Shown here: positions 22,288-34,260 of the stretch, piece by piece
Layout: the number at the start of each line of letters is the position of its first letter
How positions within the stretch are numbered: position 1 is the first letter of the stretch
Source of the DNA: Juglans regia
Lineage: Eukaryota; Streptophyta; Magnoliopsida; Fagales; Juglandaceae
Direction of reading: 5' to 3'
Assembly: GCF_001411555.2 (NCBI RefSeq)
Contig: NC_049912.1
Location: 1,567,001 to 1,631,000, forward strand
Length of the DNA: 64,000 nucleotides
The notes under the pieces: generated by a model
Told to the model about the DNA's origin: nothing
What the model saw: the letters and a program-made list of their open reading frames with translations, nothing else
Database searches by the model: none
Made by a program: the position numbers and the translations under genes

Positions 22288-25200
22288 TTACAAAGCAATG
22301 CCCACCAAATGAGGATACAGAAACCTCAGTTTGTACAATAATTCCCACGAATTATCCTCATTTTTAGCTCCTACCCACTTAACTAGCACCTCAGTAGTAG
22401 TATGATTGCCCATTTTTTTCATTCTTCTTTTAAGAATTCTTTCAGTCTCGGGTTGAACAGTTACTTCATCATCAACTGGAGGAAGAGTAGGCAAAGGAAA
22501 AAATCTAATCCCCTAATTTCTTCTTAAGACATGACACATGAAAAACTAGATAAATTTTCGATGTGGGTGGCAAATTCAATTTATAAACAACTGAGCCAAA
22601 CTTTTGAATGACTTGAAAAAGACCATAGTATCAAAGGGCAAGTTTCATGTTGTGTCTCATAGCCACTGATTTCTGCCTATAAGGCTAGAGTTTAAGAAAA
22701 ACTCAATCTTCTTGATCAAAGGTTATTTTTTATCTCTTCCTATCAACATAGACTTTCATTCTGTCTTGAGCTTTCTTCAAGTTTTCTTTCAAGAAGGATA
22801 AAATATGTTTTCTAGTCTTCAAGTGTTGATCTATTACAACATTAGCAGTAGTGTCTGCCATATAAGAGAGTAATCTTAGTGGTGGCATCCTATATAAGGC
22901 TAAAATGGAGAAACTCCTGTGGAAGAATGCACAATTGTATTATAATGCCACTCAGCCATTGGCAACCAATTACTCCAACTTCTTGTTTTGGATCCAGTAT
23001 ATGCTCTCAAATAAGCTTCAACAACTTTATTTAGTGCCTCAACTTGACCATTAGATTAAGGATGGTAAACTGAGCTCATAGCCAAGATGGTACCTTGCAT
23101 TTTGAAGAGTTATTATCAAAATAAGCTTGTAAAAATCACATCACGATCTGAGACAATAGTCCTAGACAAACCATGAAGCTTGAACACCCAAGAGAAGAAT
23201 ACTTCTGTCACTTTAGATGATGTATATGGATGAGACATAGGAAAGAAATGACCAAACTTGGTCAACTTGTCCACCACAGTTAAAATCACTGTCATGCCAT
23301 TAGAACTAGGAAGCCCCTCAATGAAGTCCAAGCCAAGGACTTTGAGGAATAGGCAAGGGTTGGAGTAACCCTCCTGGCAGCACATTTTCAGACTTATTCA
23401 CTTGACATGTCTGACATTCTTTTACCACCCTCCTGATATCCTTCCTCATACCAGGCCAATAAAAATCAAATTTAGCCTTTTTGTAGAGTCTTATGATAAC
23501 CAAGGTGACCTGCTTCTGGACTGTAATAGATGTGTTGCAAAACTCTCTTCTAAAACAAAGAACCAAGAACTATAGCCAGCTTCCCTTTCCTTAGAAGAAG
23601 TCCTTGTTGTAGAGAAAAATCTTTAGGAACCTGCTCTCCTTTTTGCAGTGCATCAATTAATTGAGTCATCTCAGAAGATTCCAAATAACTCTGCTTAAGA
23701 TCATTTATCCACACAGGAGTAGGAAATGAAATCAGGGCCAAGGTAGCTGAATCATCTTCCATCTTTCTAGAAAGTGCATCAACTACTTTATTATCTCTCC
23801 ATCTCTTGTACTCAACCTTAAAGTCATAACCCATGAAATCCATTTATGTTGTGCTTTTGTAGCCACTTTTTGTTCCAACAAATTCTTCAAAGTTTGCTAG
23901 TTAGTCTTGATTTTGAAGGGCTGACCCAACAAGTATGGCCTCCACTTTCCCACTGCACTCACAAGTGCAAAAAATTCTTTCTCATAGATTGATAAGAGTA
24001 AAGCTTAGTAAAGCTTTACCCTTAAGAGCCTTGCTAATAGGCTGGTTGTTCTGCATCAACACAGCCCCAAATCCGACCCCTAAGGCATCACATTCGATTG
24101 TAAATTCTTAGGAAAAGTCTAGCAGCTTCAAAACAGAAGGGTGAGCTACAACATTTTTGAGTTGTATAAAAGCTTCATCAGCTCCATTAGATCAACTAAA
24201 ACCATTCTTTCTCAACAATAAGGTCAATGGAGCAGCTATTGACCCATAATTCTTAATGAACTTTCTGTAATACCCAGTTAGGCCTAGAAAACTTCTCAAA
24301 GCCTTCATTGTTTTAGGAATAGGCCACTCAATCATAGCTGATATCTTAGTGGGGTCTGCTTGAACTCCCTCCCCAGAAATAATGTGACCCAAATAATACA
24401 CTTTCATCACACCAAATCTATATTTAGATCTTTTAGCAAACAATATATGTTGCTGTAAAACAGATAACACTGTCTTCAAATGCACAAGATGCTGAGTTAA
24501 ATATTGGCTATAAACCAAGATATCATCAACAAATACTAAGAAAAATTTTATAAGAAAATGTTTAAAGACATGATTCATTAAACCTTGAAAAGTGATAGGT
24601 GCATTGGTAAGCCCAAATGCCATTACCAAGAACTCATAATGACCTTCATGAGTTTCAAATGTTGTCGTAGAAATATCCTCATCTCTCACCCTTATTTGAT
24701 GATAACCTAATCTTAAATCAAGTTTCGAAAAATATCTTGTCCCAAACAACTCATCAAGGAGCTCATCAATAACAGGAATATGAAATTTATCCTTGACAGT
24801 TTCCTGATTGATCTATAATCGATGCATATCCTCCATGTACCATCAGTTTTTTTCACAAGGAGGATAGGTGAGGAAAATTGACGTTGGCTTGGTCTAATCA
24901 CCCCATTAACCAATAAGTCTTGAACAATTTTTTCAATTTTTGGTTTTTGGCAGTGAGGATACCTATAAGGCCTCACAAAAACTGGAGTAGTGCCTTCCAG
25001 TAGCACAATCTGATGATCAAAATCTTGAGTTGGAGGTAACCAAACTGGTTCCTAAACAACATATGTAAATTGTTGTAGCAGCTCCCCAACTTCTGGTAAA
25101 ACTACCATTTTATCCCCTTTATCTTGTACTGCTACTAGTTGCAATAACCATCCTTACTGGCCAATAAAAGAAGACTTTAACATGTTCACCCTAGCGTCTA

Positions 25201-25672
25201 CTTGCACTCTATCAGAAAAAAGACCCTGCAACAACAACTTGTTCCCATTCACCTCAAATTGCATGGACATGTTATTAAAATCCCACTAAATAAGGCCCAA
25301 TGTTTTAAGTCATTGAGCCCTAAGAACAATGTCACAACCACCCAATGTTAAAACATAGAATAGAACCAAAAACTTGGACTCTTGAATCTTCACTGTTTCC
25401 TCACATCTGCCTTGACTAAAAACTTTTGCTCCATTTGCCACCTTCACTTGCAACCCGGCATCTTTTTCAACTTTTAAATTGGCTGCTTCAACTACTAATG
25501 GATCCAAGAAATTATGAGTGCTTCCTGAATCCACAAGTATCTTCACACTAAAAGACCCAATTCTTCCTAACAGTTTCATTGCATTGCTGTTCACACAACC
25601 ATAAATAGCATGAATAGAAACCTCAAGCACCTCAGAATGTTGCACAACCCCCTCTTGAACAACTTCTGGCAA
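22288..25672 (-). pseudogene. Ty3/gypsy pol (protease, RT, RNase H, integrase, chromodomain), broken
   Basis: Domain order on the minus strand: aspartic protease at 25672-25310 (VDSGSTHNFLDP); RT at 25006-24192 in two frames ([28 protein letters not shown]; catalytic FVDDILVYS intact); RNase H traces to about 23850; integrase zinc finger at 23566-23400 (FYWPGMRKDIRRVVKECQTC) and core at 23385-23116 (TVVDKLTKFGHFFPMSHPY, TIVSDRDVIF); chromodomain at 22494-22288 (VLVKWVGAKNEDNSWELLYK). Integrase-before-chromodomain order marks a chromovirus. Several frameshifts and stops separate the blocks. Confidence 0.88.
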
Positions 25673-25855
25673 CTCCTCTTTTTCTTCAAGAACTTTTTAT
25701 TCAAAGCTGTCTTTTTTCCTTACAAAAAGTAAGCCTTTGAAACTTTACATACATGACTAAAATTCCACTTTTCATCACAATGAAAACACAGACCCCTCTT
25801 CCTTTTTTTCATCCATATGAATTGAAGTCACTTTCCTCACAGGAGGACCAGATCT

Positions 25856-26521
25856 CTAACCAACATTAGCTCCAATATCAACAGCTCCTCTATCTACAAA
25901 ACTCAAATTTTGTCTCCAAGATTTTCTTGAGGACAAAACATATTCATCTTGAATCTTTGCAAGGCCAAAAGCAGCCCTAAGATTCACTGGACTTAGCATT
26001 TTAACTGGAAATTTGAACTCATCTTTTAATCCACTTAAGAAGTGACTTAACTTGTGCTTCTCAAACAGCCCTTTTAACCTATTCAACAGGGCCTCAAATT
26101 GGGATTTATACAAGGTCATAGAAGTTGTCTGCTTGAGCCTAGTTAAAGCTTCCATTGGGTCATTATAGGATGATGCCCCAAATCTAACTTGAATGGCTGA
26201 CACCAAAGTGTCCCAAGAATTGAATTGCCCATGGTCAAAGGCATCTTGATACCAAATCAAGGTTTTTCCTTCCATGTTATAAGAAGTTATCAACAACTTC
26301 TGATGAAAGGGAGTCTGATTGTAATCGAAAAACTGATTGGCTTTAAAAACCCGACCAGCAGGATCATTCCCACTAAAATGTGAAAAATCTAAACTAAATC
26401 CCCTATGCATAGGGTTCCTTTCCTCATACCAAAGAACAAAGCATATCAGATACCTGGTCAAGCTTTTATGTAATTCCATTGATTGCTTGCTGATGGCTGT
26501 CCAACTGCTTCTACAACACAT
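25856..26521 (-). pseudogene. Ty3/gypsy gag (Retrotrans_gag)
   Basis: A minus-strand open stretch of 221 codons carries a Retrotrans_gag domain: FSGNDPAGRVFKANQFFDY, WYQDAFDHGQFNSWDTLVSA, LTRLKQTTSMTLYKSQFEAL. A stop at its end and frame changes before the protease make it a relic. Confidence 0.85.
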
Positions 26522-26593
26522 CCTGTTGCTTCTGTGAAACTTCTTGATGACCTTTCATTGCTCCTCCCGTGCCTTCTGCCATCAGAGGATCGT

Positions 26594-26608
26594 CCACTGC
26601 TGATACCA
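26594..26608 (-). other. Primer-binding site
   Basis: On the minus strand TGGTATCAGCAG follows the 5' LTR after two bases. It matches the start of the usual tRNA-iMet complement TGGTATCAGAGC, the common plant primer. Confidence 0.75.
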
Positions 26609-26610
26609 CT

Positions 26611-27170
26611 TGTAGCGTTTTTTATAACAATAACACTACTGCACTGCTTGAACTGAACACCATACCCCAAGAATTGCAAGAACAATTAAGGAAGAATGCA
26701 AAGAACACAACACAGAGTGTTCAAACGCACGATTCCATTGATGAATCTTGATAGGGAATTTTTTAAGAATTCCCAACCTCCCAAGACTCAAACTTCAATG
26801 ATCACATATGGAAGTCTACACAAGTCATGCAACTGCTTTTATAATCGCAGAGCATGACGGAATCTCAAAATGCAAAACTAAAAACATGAAACGCAACTTA
26901 TACACCTAACAAACCAAACGCACCGTTTAACTAAACTCTTCAAAATAGAAACACATTAAATGGCACTTACAAACAACAACTTATTAATGAACAAAATTGT
27001 TTGCTACAAGTTGCATAATACTCAAAACTCCCCTTTTCATTAATTTGATAGTTAAAGCCATTATCCTTCTTCAATCTCCTTCTCTTCACTTTCTGTTACC
27101 AGTTCCACCTCATCACAGCATCACAACCCTTCTCCCCTCTTCAAGAACCTGCCCCCAAGCACTCGTGACA
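26611..27170 (-). repeat. 5' LTR of the Ty3/gypsy element
   Basis: 560 bp with TG...CA ends, homologous in order to 18488-18734 plus 21937-22249. Confidence 0.9.
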
Positions 27171-27175
27171 CGTGC

Positions 27176-27786
27176 TGTCTTTGAGTTCCAAATACTAATG
27201 ATAACAAGAAGACAATTGCTTAAGTATGGAGTATCCTCCCTTGATGCCTAGGGTTTGTTACAGAAAAAATATCACCATTCATGTAGCATAAAGTTGAAGG
27301 CTATGGAGTATGTTCTTGATTTATTTACTTTGTGGATTTAAACACTTTACTCTCAGTTTGGGTTACAGTTTCTGCACAAACCAATAACTTTACCATGACA
27401 TCAGAAAAATTATTAAGTATTTTCAAAATATGGATGATATGGTACTTTCATTCTATCATAATAATTCAAAAAATTATATTCCCAAATTGATGTGTAGAAC
27501 ATATCTAGTAAAATGTTTATATGATATAATTTGATTTGAAAGATAAATTTTAAAATTCAAATCTTCCAAATCAAATATTACTATTTAAATAATGTGAATG
27601 ATATTCTCTAGACACAAACTTAAAAATAAAATAACTCTTACCATTCACTTTGTATTCGTATTCATTGTGAAACTAGAACCACCCCTCCTACCTTCCAGTT
27701 GACTTTGTATTAACAATTAAAGTACAATTTCTTTTGAAATTTATAGGGGAAAATAAAATCATAGAAAAATATTTTCTTTTTCTCTT
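27176..27786. other. Intergenic DNA between the gypsy element and the NLR gene
   Basis: AT-rich DNA, probably containing the NLR 3' UTR at its right end. A 48-bp hairpin lies at 27529-27576: ATTTGATTTGAAAGAT against ATCTTCCAAATCAAAT. No gene seen. Confidence 0.45.
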
Positions 27787-30700
27787 TCAATATGGTGAAT
27801 TGTGACCGTATAAAGATGTTGACTCTGTTGCAGCTCCCGCAAATATAAGACCAACCCGTCGGATTATCAGCCCTGAACTTCTAATCACCTTTACCTTCAC
27901 ACTTGTGTGGAACTCCTTGACTGGCTCCCATAAGTTGGACATCTCTTCATCACATGTCACAAGCTTCAGTTGCTTTAGATTCTGAAACAATGGTGGCAAC
28001 TGATTCGACCATTGCCGATAAAGCTGATTACTCAATAGTAAGCACGCTTCCATGTGGAGCTCTTCCAACCTACAAAACTCACCAATGTGTTCTGGAAACC
28101 ACATCATTTTTAGGCAGTAGGATGTATCAAAAATAGTTAAATTATGGAGGCTTCTGATTGACTCTGGCAGGTTGAGCAAATTAATACATGCCCTGAGCCT
28201 TAGCACTTCCAAATTCACCAACTTTCCAATCCCTTGAGGCAGTGCAGAGAACTTATAACAGTTGGTGATACTGAGCTTCTTAAGGCAAATAATATCACAC
28301 AGGTCGACCAGCAATTCTGCAATATCTTCACAAAGATCAATGTTCATCTCCACAAGATTTGGTAATGCATTTGAAACCTGGATACTCTTAAAAGCCTGAC
28401 CAATATTACACCTCAACAAGGATATCTTCTCCAAACTCCTCAATTGCTCTAGGCTCTTGCAAAGGGAAGGAACTGAAACGTTCTCTAATACAATTCTCTT
28501 TAGACAAGGTACCGACCCAGGTAAGTGAAAACTACCTAATTCAGCATGAGAGAAACCACAATTTGTGACTATAAGCACCTTTAGTTTATCCATTTTCTTC
28601 ACAAAATCAGGGAAGGTGTAATTCTTCGTTTGAAAATTTAGAACTAGAACCTCCACTTCGAGTGGTTGAATGTTGAACCAAGTTGATGGGAACATTTCAT
28701 CTGCAAACAATATCCTCTATGTTATGACAGGGCACCTAATATGCAATAGGTTACAACTTTTGCTTGTGTGTGTGTGAGTGAGAAAGAGAGAGAGATTAAC
28801 CAACCAGTTGAGATAGACAAAAGGCGGGCATTGATAGGTTTTAGATTATGTTCTATCCACCACTTGGGAAGGTTGTTTCCACTTATGTCCACAATTAGTC
28901 GTTTCCTTTGTTCTACTGGCTCCAAGTTGCTCTGGTGCATAGCTAGCTCTCTAAGAAGATCATGTTGGGAGATGAAGTCTTCGCTGTAGCAGCTAGCAAA
29001 ATCACTTGCATGTTTCCTGGTAAATGAGATAAAATAGATGCTTAGAAGAGATTCAAGTTCTCGAGTCCTTACACTTGAAAATATAAATTCCATGACTGTC
29101 CAACAAACTAAAAACAGTGTGAATAAGATTGGTAAGAGAAGTATTCACATTGGTAAGAGAAGTTAACAGTAATAATTTGTTGTTAAGAAGATCAAATTGA
29201 AGAATCTATATGATACAAACTACAAAAGGTAAAGATTGTGGTTGAGTTCCTCTGTTAATGTGAAGAATCTATATGATACAAACTACAAAAGGTAAATATT
29301 GTGGTTGAAGTCCTCCCTTATTTTTAGTTGGTATGACTTTATCTTTCCTAAGTCTCAAGTAATTTTCTTTCCCCAGGGAGATCCATATGCTACCACTGAA
29401 AAATAGTTCTTCAGCAATCGAGACGTCAGGCAAACTATTATGCATTATCAATTAAAATCTAAAGTGCATCATCTGTAAGACATATTATATTTAGCATATA
29501 TATAGTCAAAATATTATAACTAGCACCTAGAATTGAATACGTTAAAAAATCAGCCTGCTGGAAAATCTCATGATACAAATAAAAAACTAGCATACCATGG
29601 GAAGTCCTCAAGACTGGCAAGATTCCGGGCAATGAGCTCAAGTAGGTTAGCAATGCTGTCATCTTCATCTAGTTCATATAATTCTGCCCACATATCAATG
29701 AGAGGAATAAGGGAGATCCTTTTGTCCTCCGGAAAAGAACCTAGGTCCAAAAAACACTCCTTCAATATAATCTCTTGCTTCCGGATGATTTCATCATCAG
29801 AGAATTCTAGGCTCCTTTTTAGACACCCAAGCAAAGAGCTATCAGAATCAAGAATAGAATGACCACTAGACCAGTCCTTCACTCTCTTGCGCCAGGTCAC
29901 TGCTGACATCCCACAAAGTGATCTGCCAATCACATCAAGGGCTAGTGGGAAACCCCCACAGCATTTCACTATCCGCATCTCAAGGCCACCAAATGAACTC
30001 GAGTGATTGTTTGGATATTTTGTGGGTAATATTAATAAAGTTTTTGGCCATCTCAACAAGATTAAAATGTCTGGAAATGAAAAAAAAACACGTAGTTTGT
30101 ATCTCTACTTTTGATTATATCTTTAGGATTTGGGGAAAGCTGGTGTAGCTACTTATCAAGACAGAAACTGGTATCATGTATTGCTTCACTCATAAACATT
30201 ATATGTGTGTGTGCGTGACACAGGTTAAGAAAGTACCTTATGAATAATATCTTCATCTGGAATGTAAGAACTCCCATCTAGCAAGATTGCTGAATGTCGA
30301 AAAAGAGTCATTGAATCTGTATCGTTTAGTGGTTTTAACGTATATTTAGAGCTAAGCCTTGGAAATGCAGTTCTTGAAGTCACTAGAATCTTGTAATTTG
30401 ATATTTGAAACTTGAAATTCTCCAGAAGGGATTCTGATCCGGACCAGACGTCATCCAGGATCAACAATATAGGAGTTTTGATTTGAGTCAGCAGTTGCTG
30501 AAGCTGGTTGATAGCATCTTCATCACTTTGAAACTCAGGTACCCGATCAACCTTATGACGAAATACTCTATGTACAATGACCTTCAAGTTTGGAGTTTTC
30601 GAAACGGGGACAAAAAAAATATTGTCCTTAAATATGCCTAATTGAGTTAAAAGATATGCCTAATTGAACACAATAGAGTTAAAAGATACAACTGATGGCA

Positions 30701-31705
30701 AATTTCAAGTCTTGTATCACTTATAAACAGAAACGTGCAATGTTGCAGAATGAACTGAGTCCCAAAACCAATCCCAGCAAAGTGAGAAATGAGCAAAAGC
30801 CATATTCTGAGACAATGTGGCCAATTATGAAGATACGAGGAATTTTTCCTCTCTTTTATCTGCAACTCCTCTGAAGTAGTAATTCTTAAGTAGGATAATG
30901 TTGCAAAAATGCTACTGCGATTGTTAAAAGAGCATTGCCTACCAATTTTTAAACTATTTAGATGGAGATTTATGTCTAACATTTATGGTTTGAAGGATCC
31001 GCATTCTGGTGTGCTGGACATGCAAACAATATTTCCCAAAGCATTTGGCATATGTGAAGTGAAGTTGATAAACTAACCTTTGATTTCCTCATCCTGACAA
31101 AGCATTTTCACCAATGTGGTCTTCCCACATCCTCCAGGAGCAGTCAATAGAAGCACCGACACCTCCTCCAACAGCTTCATCTTCACCTCCTTCAAAGGCA
31201 CATCCAATCCAACAATAAAATTTGGGGGTCGAGGAACTGCACACGCCAACCCAACGCCACTCATTCCCACTAAATTAAATTGCCCACGGATATCATTCAC
31301 TCCTTGCAAAGTCTGCAACACATTCCTCGCACTCCATGCTGTCACATGAACATGAAAAAACTTGAGAAAGGCCTCATCCAACTTGCGGAGTTTTTTCGCA
31401 TAATTGAATCTCATGCAGTATTTCAACCACGGGAGTTTCGAGTACGTCCTAATGAGCTTCTCACCCTTCTTCATTTTTTCAATTAAGCCCTTTATCTCCT
31501 CTTCTGGGCGTCCCAGTTCTCTGTTTGACTGTTGTATTTCTTCGACAAATGGCTCTAAGATAGCTAGCGTGGATTTGAGGTGTTCAAGAATGGAATCGAA
31601 CATTAGAGTATCGTTTGTCACATTCTTTACTGTTTTATAGAACCCCGCAAATATCTCTCCAAATGCTACTCCAAGAGCAGCCTGTCCAATTAATGCTCCA
31701 GCCAT
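27787..31705 (-). CDS. NRG1-like: RPW8-type helper NLR, NRG1 lineage (At5g66900-like)
   Basis: Five exons on the minus strand: 31705-31078, 30637-30237, 29978-29596, 29016-28805, 28700-27787; phases agree and give 845 residues. Domains: RPW8/CC-R (1-140), NB-ARC with P-loop GGCGKTT (about 191-197), kinase-2 LILDDVW (267-273), GLPL-type GGFPLAL (351-357), QHD in place of MHD (488-490), and leucine-rich repeats (541-845). QHD is seen in the ADR1/NRG1 helpers. The text GLDVPLKEVKMKLL and the C-terminal CDEEMSNLWEPV match the NRG1 (At5g66900/At5g66910) branch. Known role of that branch: Ca2+-permeable resistosome with EDS1-SAG101 downstream of TIR-NLRs. No disabling change seen. The exon 3 acceptor is the least certain junction. 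Confidence 0.9.
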
Positions 31706-33103
31706 AACTCTGCTTAGCTAGCTAACCCAAAGCTCCAATACGGGAAAAGAAAATAAACCCAATATTTTGGAACACAAGATAAATCAGAGGCAATACTCAA
31801 GTAGCCAAAAATTTGAAACCAATATCAGTTTCAAACTCTTCTGCTTTTTTTCTCATTGTCTTGGAGCTGATAAGAAAAAGGAGCAGAAAACTTATCAGTG
31901 TTAAAAATAGATGAAGAAGGAAAAAAATTCTGAAACCTCCAAAAAGAAAGACGCATTGAAACTGTTCTTCAATTTCTTCCTATCTTCCTAGCGCTGATGA
32001 GGAAACAGAGCAGGAAACATAAACAAAAGCAATCATAGATAAGGGAAGGGAGTAGAAAAAGAAAAAAGAAGGCCACTTCGCATAAAAGAAACAAGGACTA
32101 GGAGGCCTACAAAAGACTAGAACGATCGTTTCCTATCATATGCCAATGAGCAAGCATTGACTTCCGCGTTCTGGACGACTTGGAAGTGGGAAACGTGGCA
32201 ACGCCACATTGGCAAGAGGAATTATTAGTTGTGTTCATCGTTACAAATCCACTTAAATAGATTGAACTTAGGCTAAGCCCACAAGTGTAAGCCCATTGAG
32301 GATATAACATTGGCCCAACTTTGGGGATGTTACAATAAAATCTCCTCAATTTTTATTCTAGAAAAAACATTAATCTGTTTTATATTGATTTCAGTTTGTC
32401 CCAAATATCATCTCATTTTCAACCAAAAATAAATAAATCAGTTGTCTCCGAATCACTTCATCACAACTAAAATTGTTTCATCCAAACAGTACATATCATT
32501 TTCATCGGTCTCATTTGCAGATGTAGAAGATAGAGTTTATTATTTGGGATTTATTATGCGTCAATCATTATTCACGCTCACACCTTATACTTATAACATT
32601 TTTATAGGGTGTGGGGATATTTTTTCATAGATATGAGGGTGTTTTTTATACGATATGGGATGTGGGGTGGTAAATAGTAACTGATGAGAATAATTTTTCT
32701 TATTATTTATGTGAATATCTATTTCTTTAGGAGAAGTGTTACATGCACAAATAAGTTTTACAAAATTAAACATACAAACTGATATAATTTTATATAATAC
32801 GTTAGATTTATTTTATAATAAAAATAATTTTGTAATATAACTTATCATATTAAATCATGTTAATTTATATATTTTTTTTTATAAAATTTTGAACTAAAAC
32901 ATTTCTCATTCTACAATAAAAGTAATCATAGAAATATCCATTAACGAAGACAATAACATTATTCAAAAGGGTGAGCAAACGGTTGGGATCGATCGTTCTC
33001 AAAACCAATATATGCATTGCATCCATGCTTTTTTGAGACAAAAGCAAGTACGGACATAATCCCGTTTAGTAAAAAGACATAAATTCCACGTCTTATTCAT
33101 TTA
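31706..33103. other. 5' flank of the NLR gene and intergenic DNA
   Basis: Promoter side of the NLR gene. Near 32320 the minus strand reads TGTAACATCCCCAAAG, a possible LTR-end relic. A weak foldback pair lies at about 32730-32911 (GAGAAGTGTTACATG against GAGAAATGTTTTAG in reverse complement). Otherwise AT-rich with no gene seen. Confidence 0.4.
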
Positions 33104-33293
33104 GACTTTGTTTGGATGATAAACATCTCTCAACTTATCTCAACTCATTATTATAATTTTTTTAAATCTCAATACAAAATATAATAAACAATTCAATTTT
33201 TTCAAATCTCAAAATAATAATAATATTAAAAAATAATATTCTAACAATATTTTATCATCTCAACTTAACTCAATTCAACATCCAAACACAACC
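33104..33293. mobile_element. Tourist-like MITE with TTA target duplication
   Basis: 190 bp with ends GACTTTGTTTGGATG and, in reverse complement, GGTTGTGTTTGGATG. TTA flanks it at 33101-33103 and 33294-33296. TTA/TAA duplications are typical of PIF/Harbinger-derived MITEs. Confidence 0.75.
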
Positions 33294-33532
33294 TTAAAAT
33301 CATCCACAACCTTTACTCGTCGCTTATGCATGCATGCATGCATTGATTTAACTTTTCTGCTTTTAGGTTGGTCTCAAATAGTCAGCTGAAAAAAACAAAA
33401 AGACTTTTGAAAGGGAAAGATGAACAACATTGAATCTGAAGAAGAAAATATACCTTTCAGCGAATTATTGCATAGAATTTGTGGGTTTATAACAACTCGT
33501 GATTAAGGTTATTTCTAAAGTCTTTACAGATA

Positions 33533-33702
33533 TAGTAATTCTACGTATAATTGTGAAATATATAAACGTCATGTAATCATTTTAAAAAAAAGTGTGATTT
33601 ATTATTAAAAAATTAATTTTTTCATATGTATCCTATATTTTATTTATTTTTTAAAGCGATTATGCGATAGTTGCATAATTCACAGTTATAAATATTTTTT
33701 CT
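33533..33702. mobile_element. 170-bp MITE with a perfect 10-bp target duplication
   Basis: TTTACAGATA occurs at 33523-33532 and 33703-33712, exactly at the edges. Ends are weakly inverted (CGTATAATTGTGAA and TTTATAACTGTGAA in reverse complement). A 10-bp duplication fits a Mutator-type MITE, or a short SINE. Confidence 0.65.
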
Positions 33703-33807
33703 TTTACAGATAATATATTTATTTCACTATATTTAATAGTATAAAATTTATATATTATATGAATAATACTACATACAATCTTAAATTTATAAATTTCACA
33801 TACTCAT

Positions 33808-33864
33808 GGGTCGCGCTACTGTGCCGCTTGCACAGTACCGCTCAACTTGACCGCCTGACGTGGC
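33808..33864 (+). repeat. Left terminal inverted repeat of the MULE
   Basis: Starts GGGTCGCGCTACTGTGCCGC and ends GACGTGGC. About three quarters of positions match the reverse complement of 41284-41341 by eye, with the strongest blocks GCTACT-TGCCGCT, TACCG and TGACGTGGC. Confidence 0.7.
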
Positions 33865-33952
33865 ATGCCACATGGAATATTATATATATATATAAAAAAA
33901 AAAAAACCGATCGAAATGTTCAAAAACACATTTCAGAAACAGTTTCTTTCCG

Positions 33953-34260
33953 TCTTTAAGCTCCCATCGCCCTCGCCGTACCAGTGCCATCCCGTCGCCA
34001 AGTGGCCATCCTGTCGCCGCCAAGTGGGTTCCGTGGCTGAGTGGGTTCCGTCGCAGAGTGGCTGAGTGGGTTCCGTCGCAGAGTGACCGAGTGGGTTTCG
34101 TTCGGTCTTTACGCTCCCATCGCCCTCGCCGTTCCAGTGGCCATCCCGTCGCCAAGTGGCCATCCTGTCGCCGCCGAGTGGGTTCCGTGGCCGAGTGGGT
34201 TCCGTCGCAGAGTGGCCGAGTGGGTTCCGTTGCAGATTGAGTGGGTTTCGTCGCAGAGCT
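33953..34260. repeat. GC-rich minisatellite upstream of the GRF gene
   Basis: Two units of about 155 bp (starting near 33953 and 34107, each beginning GTCTTTA-GCTCCCATCGCC), each holding short repeats of GAGTGGGTTCCGTCGCAGA. Open frames on both strands here come from the repeat. Confidence 0.85.

Larger units (their letters stand above)
18488..27170 (-). mobile_element. Ty3/gypsy chromovirus-type LTR retrotransposon with TSD CGTGC
   Basis: Complete structure on the minus strand: 5' LTR at 26611-27170 (560 bp), PBS next to it, gag, pol with chromodomain, and a 3' LTR at 18488-22249 interrupted by a later insertion. Both LTRs run from TGTAACGTT/TGTAGCGTT to CGTGACA. The 5-bp direct repeat CGTGC flanks the element at 18483-18487 and 27171-27175. 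The two LTRs differ at roughly one base in ten by eye and the coding region is broken, so the element is old and inactive. Confidence 0.93.

Noticed and set aside
28768..28989. Plus-strand frame over NLR exon 4
   Set aside because: Antisense shadow that includes the GT/GA microsatellite in the NLR intron.
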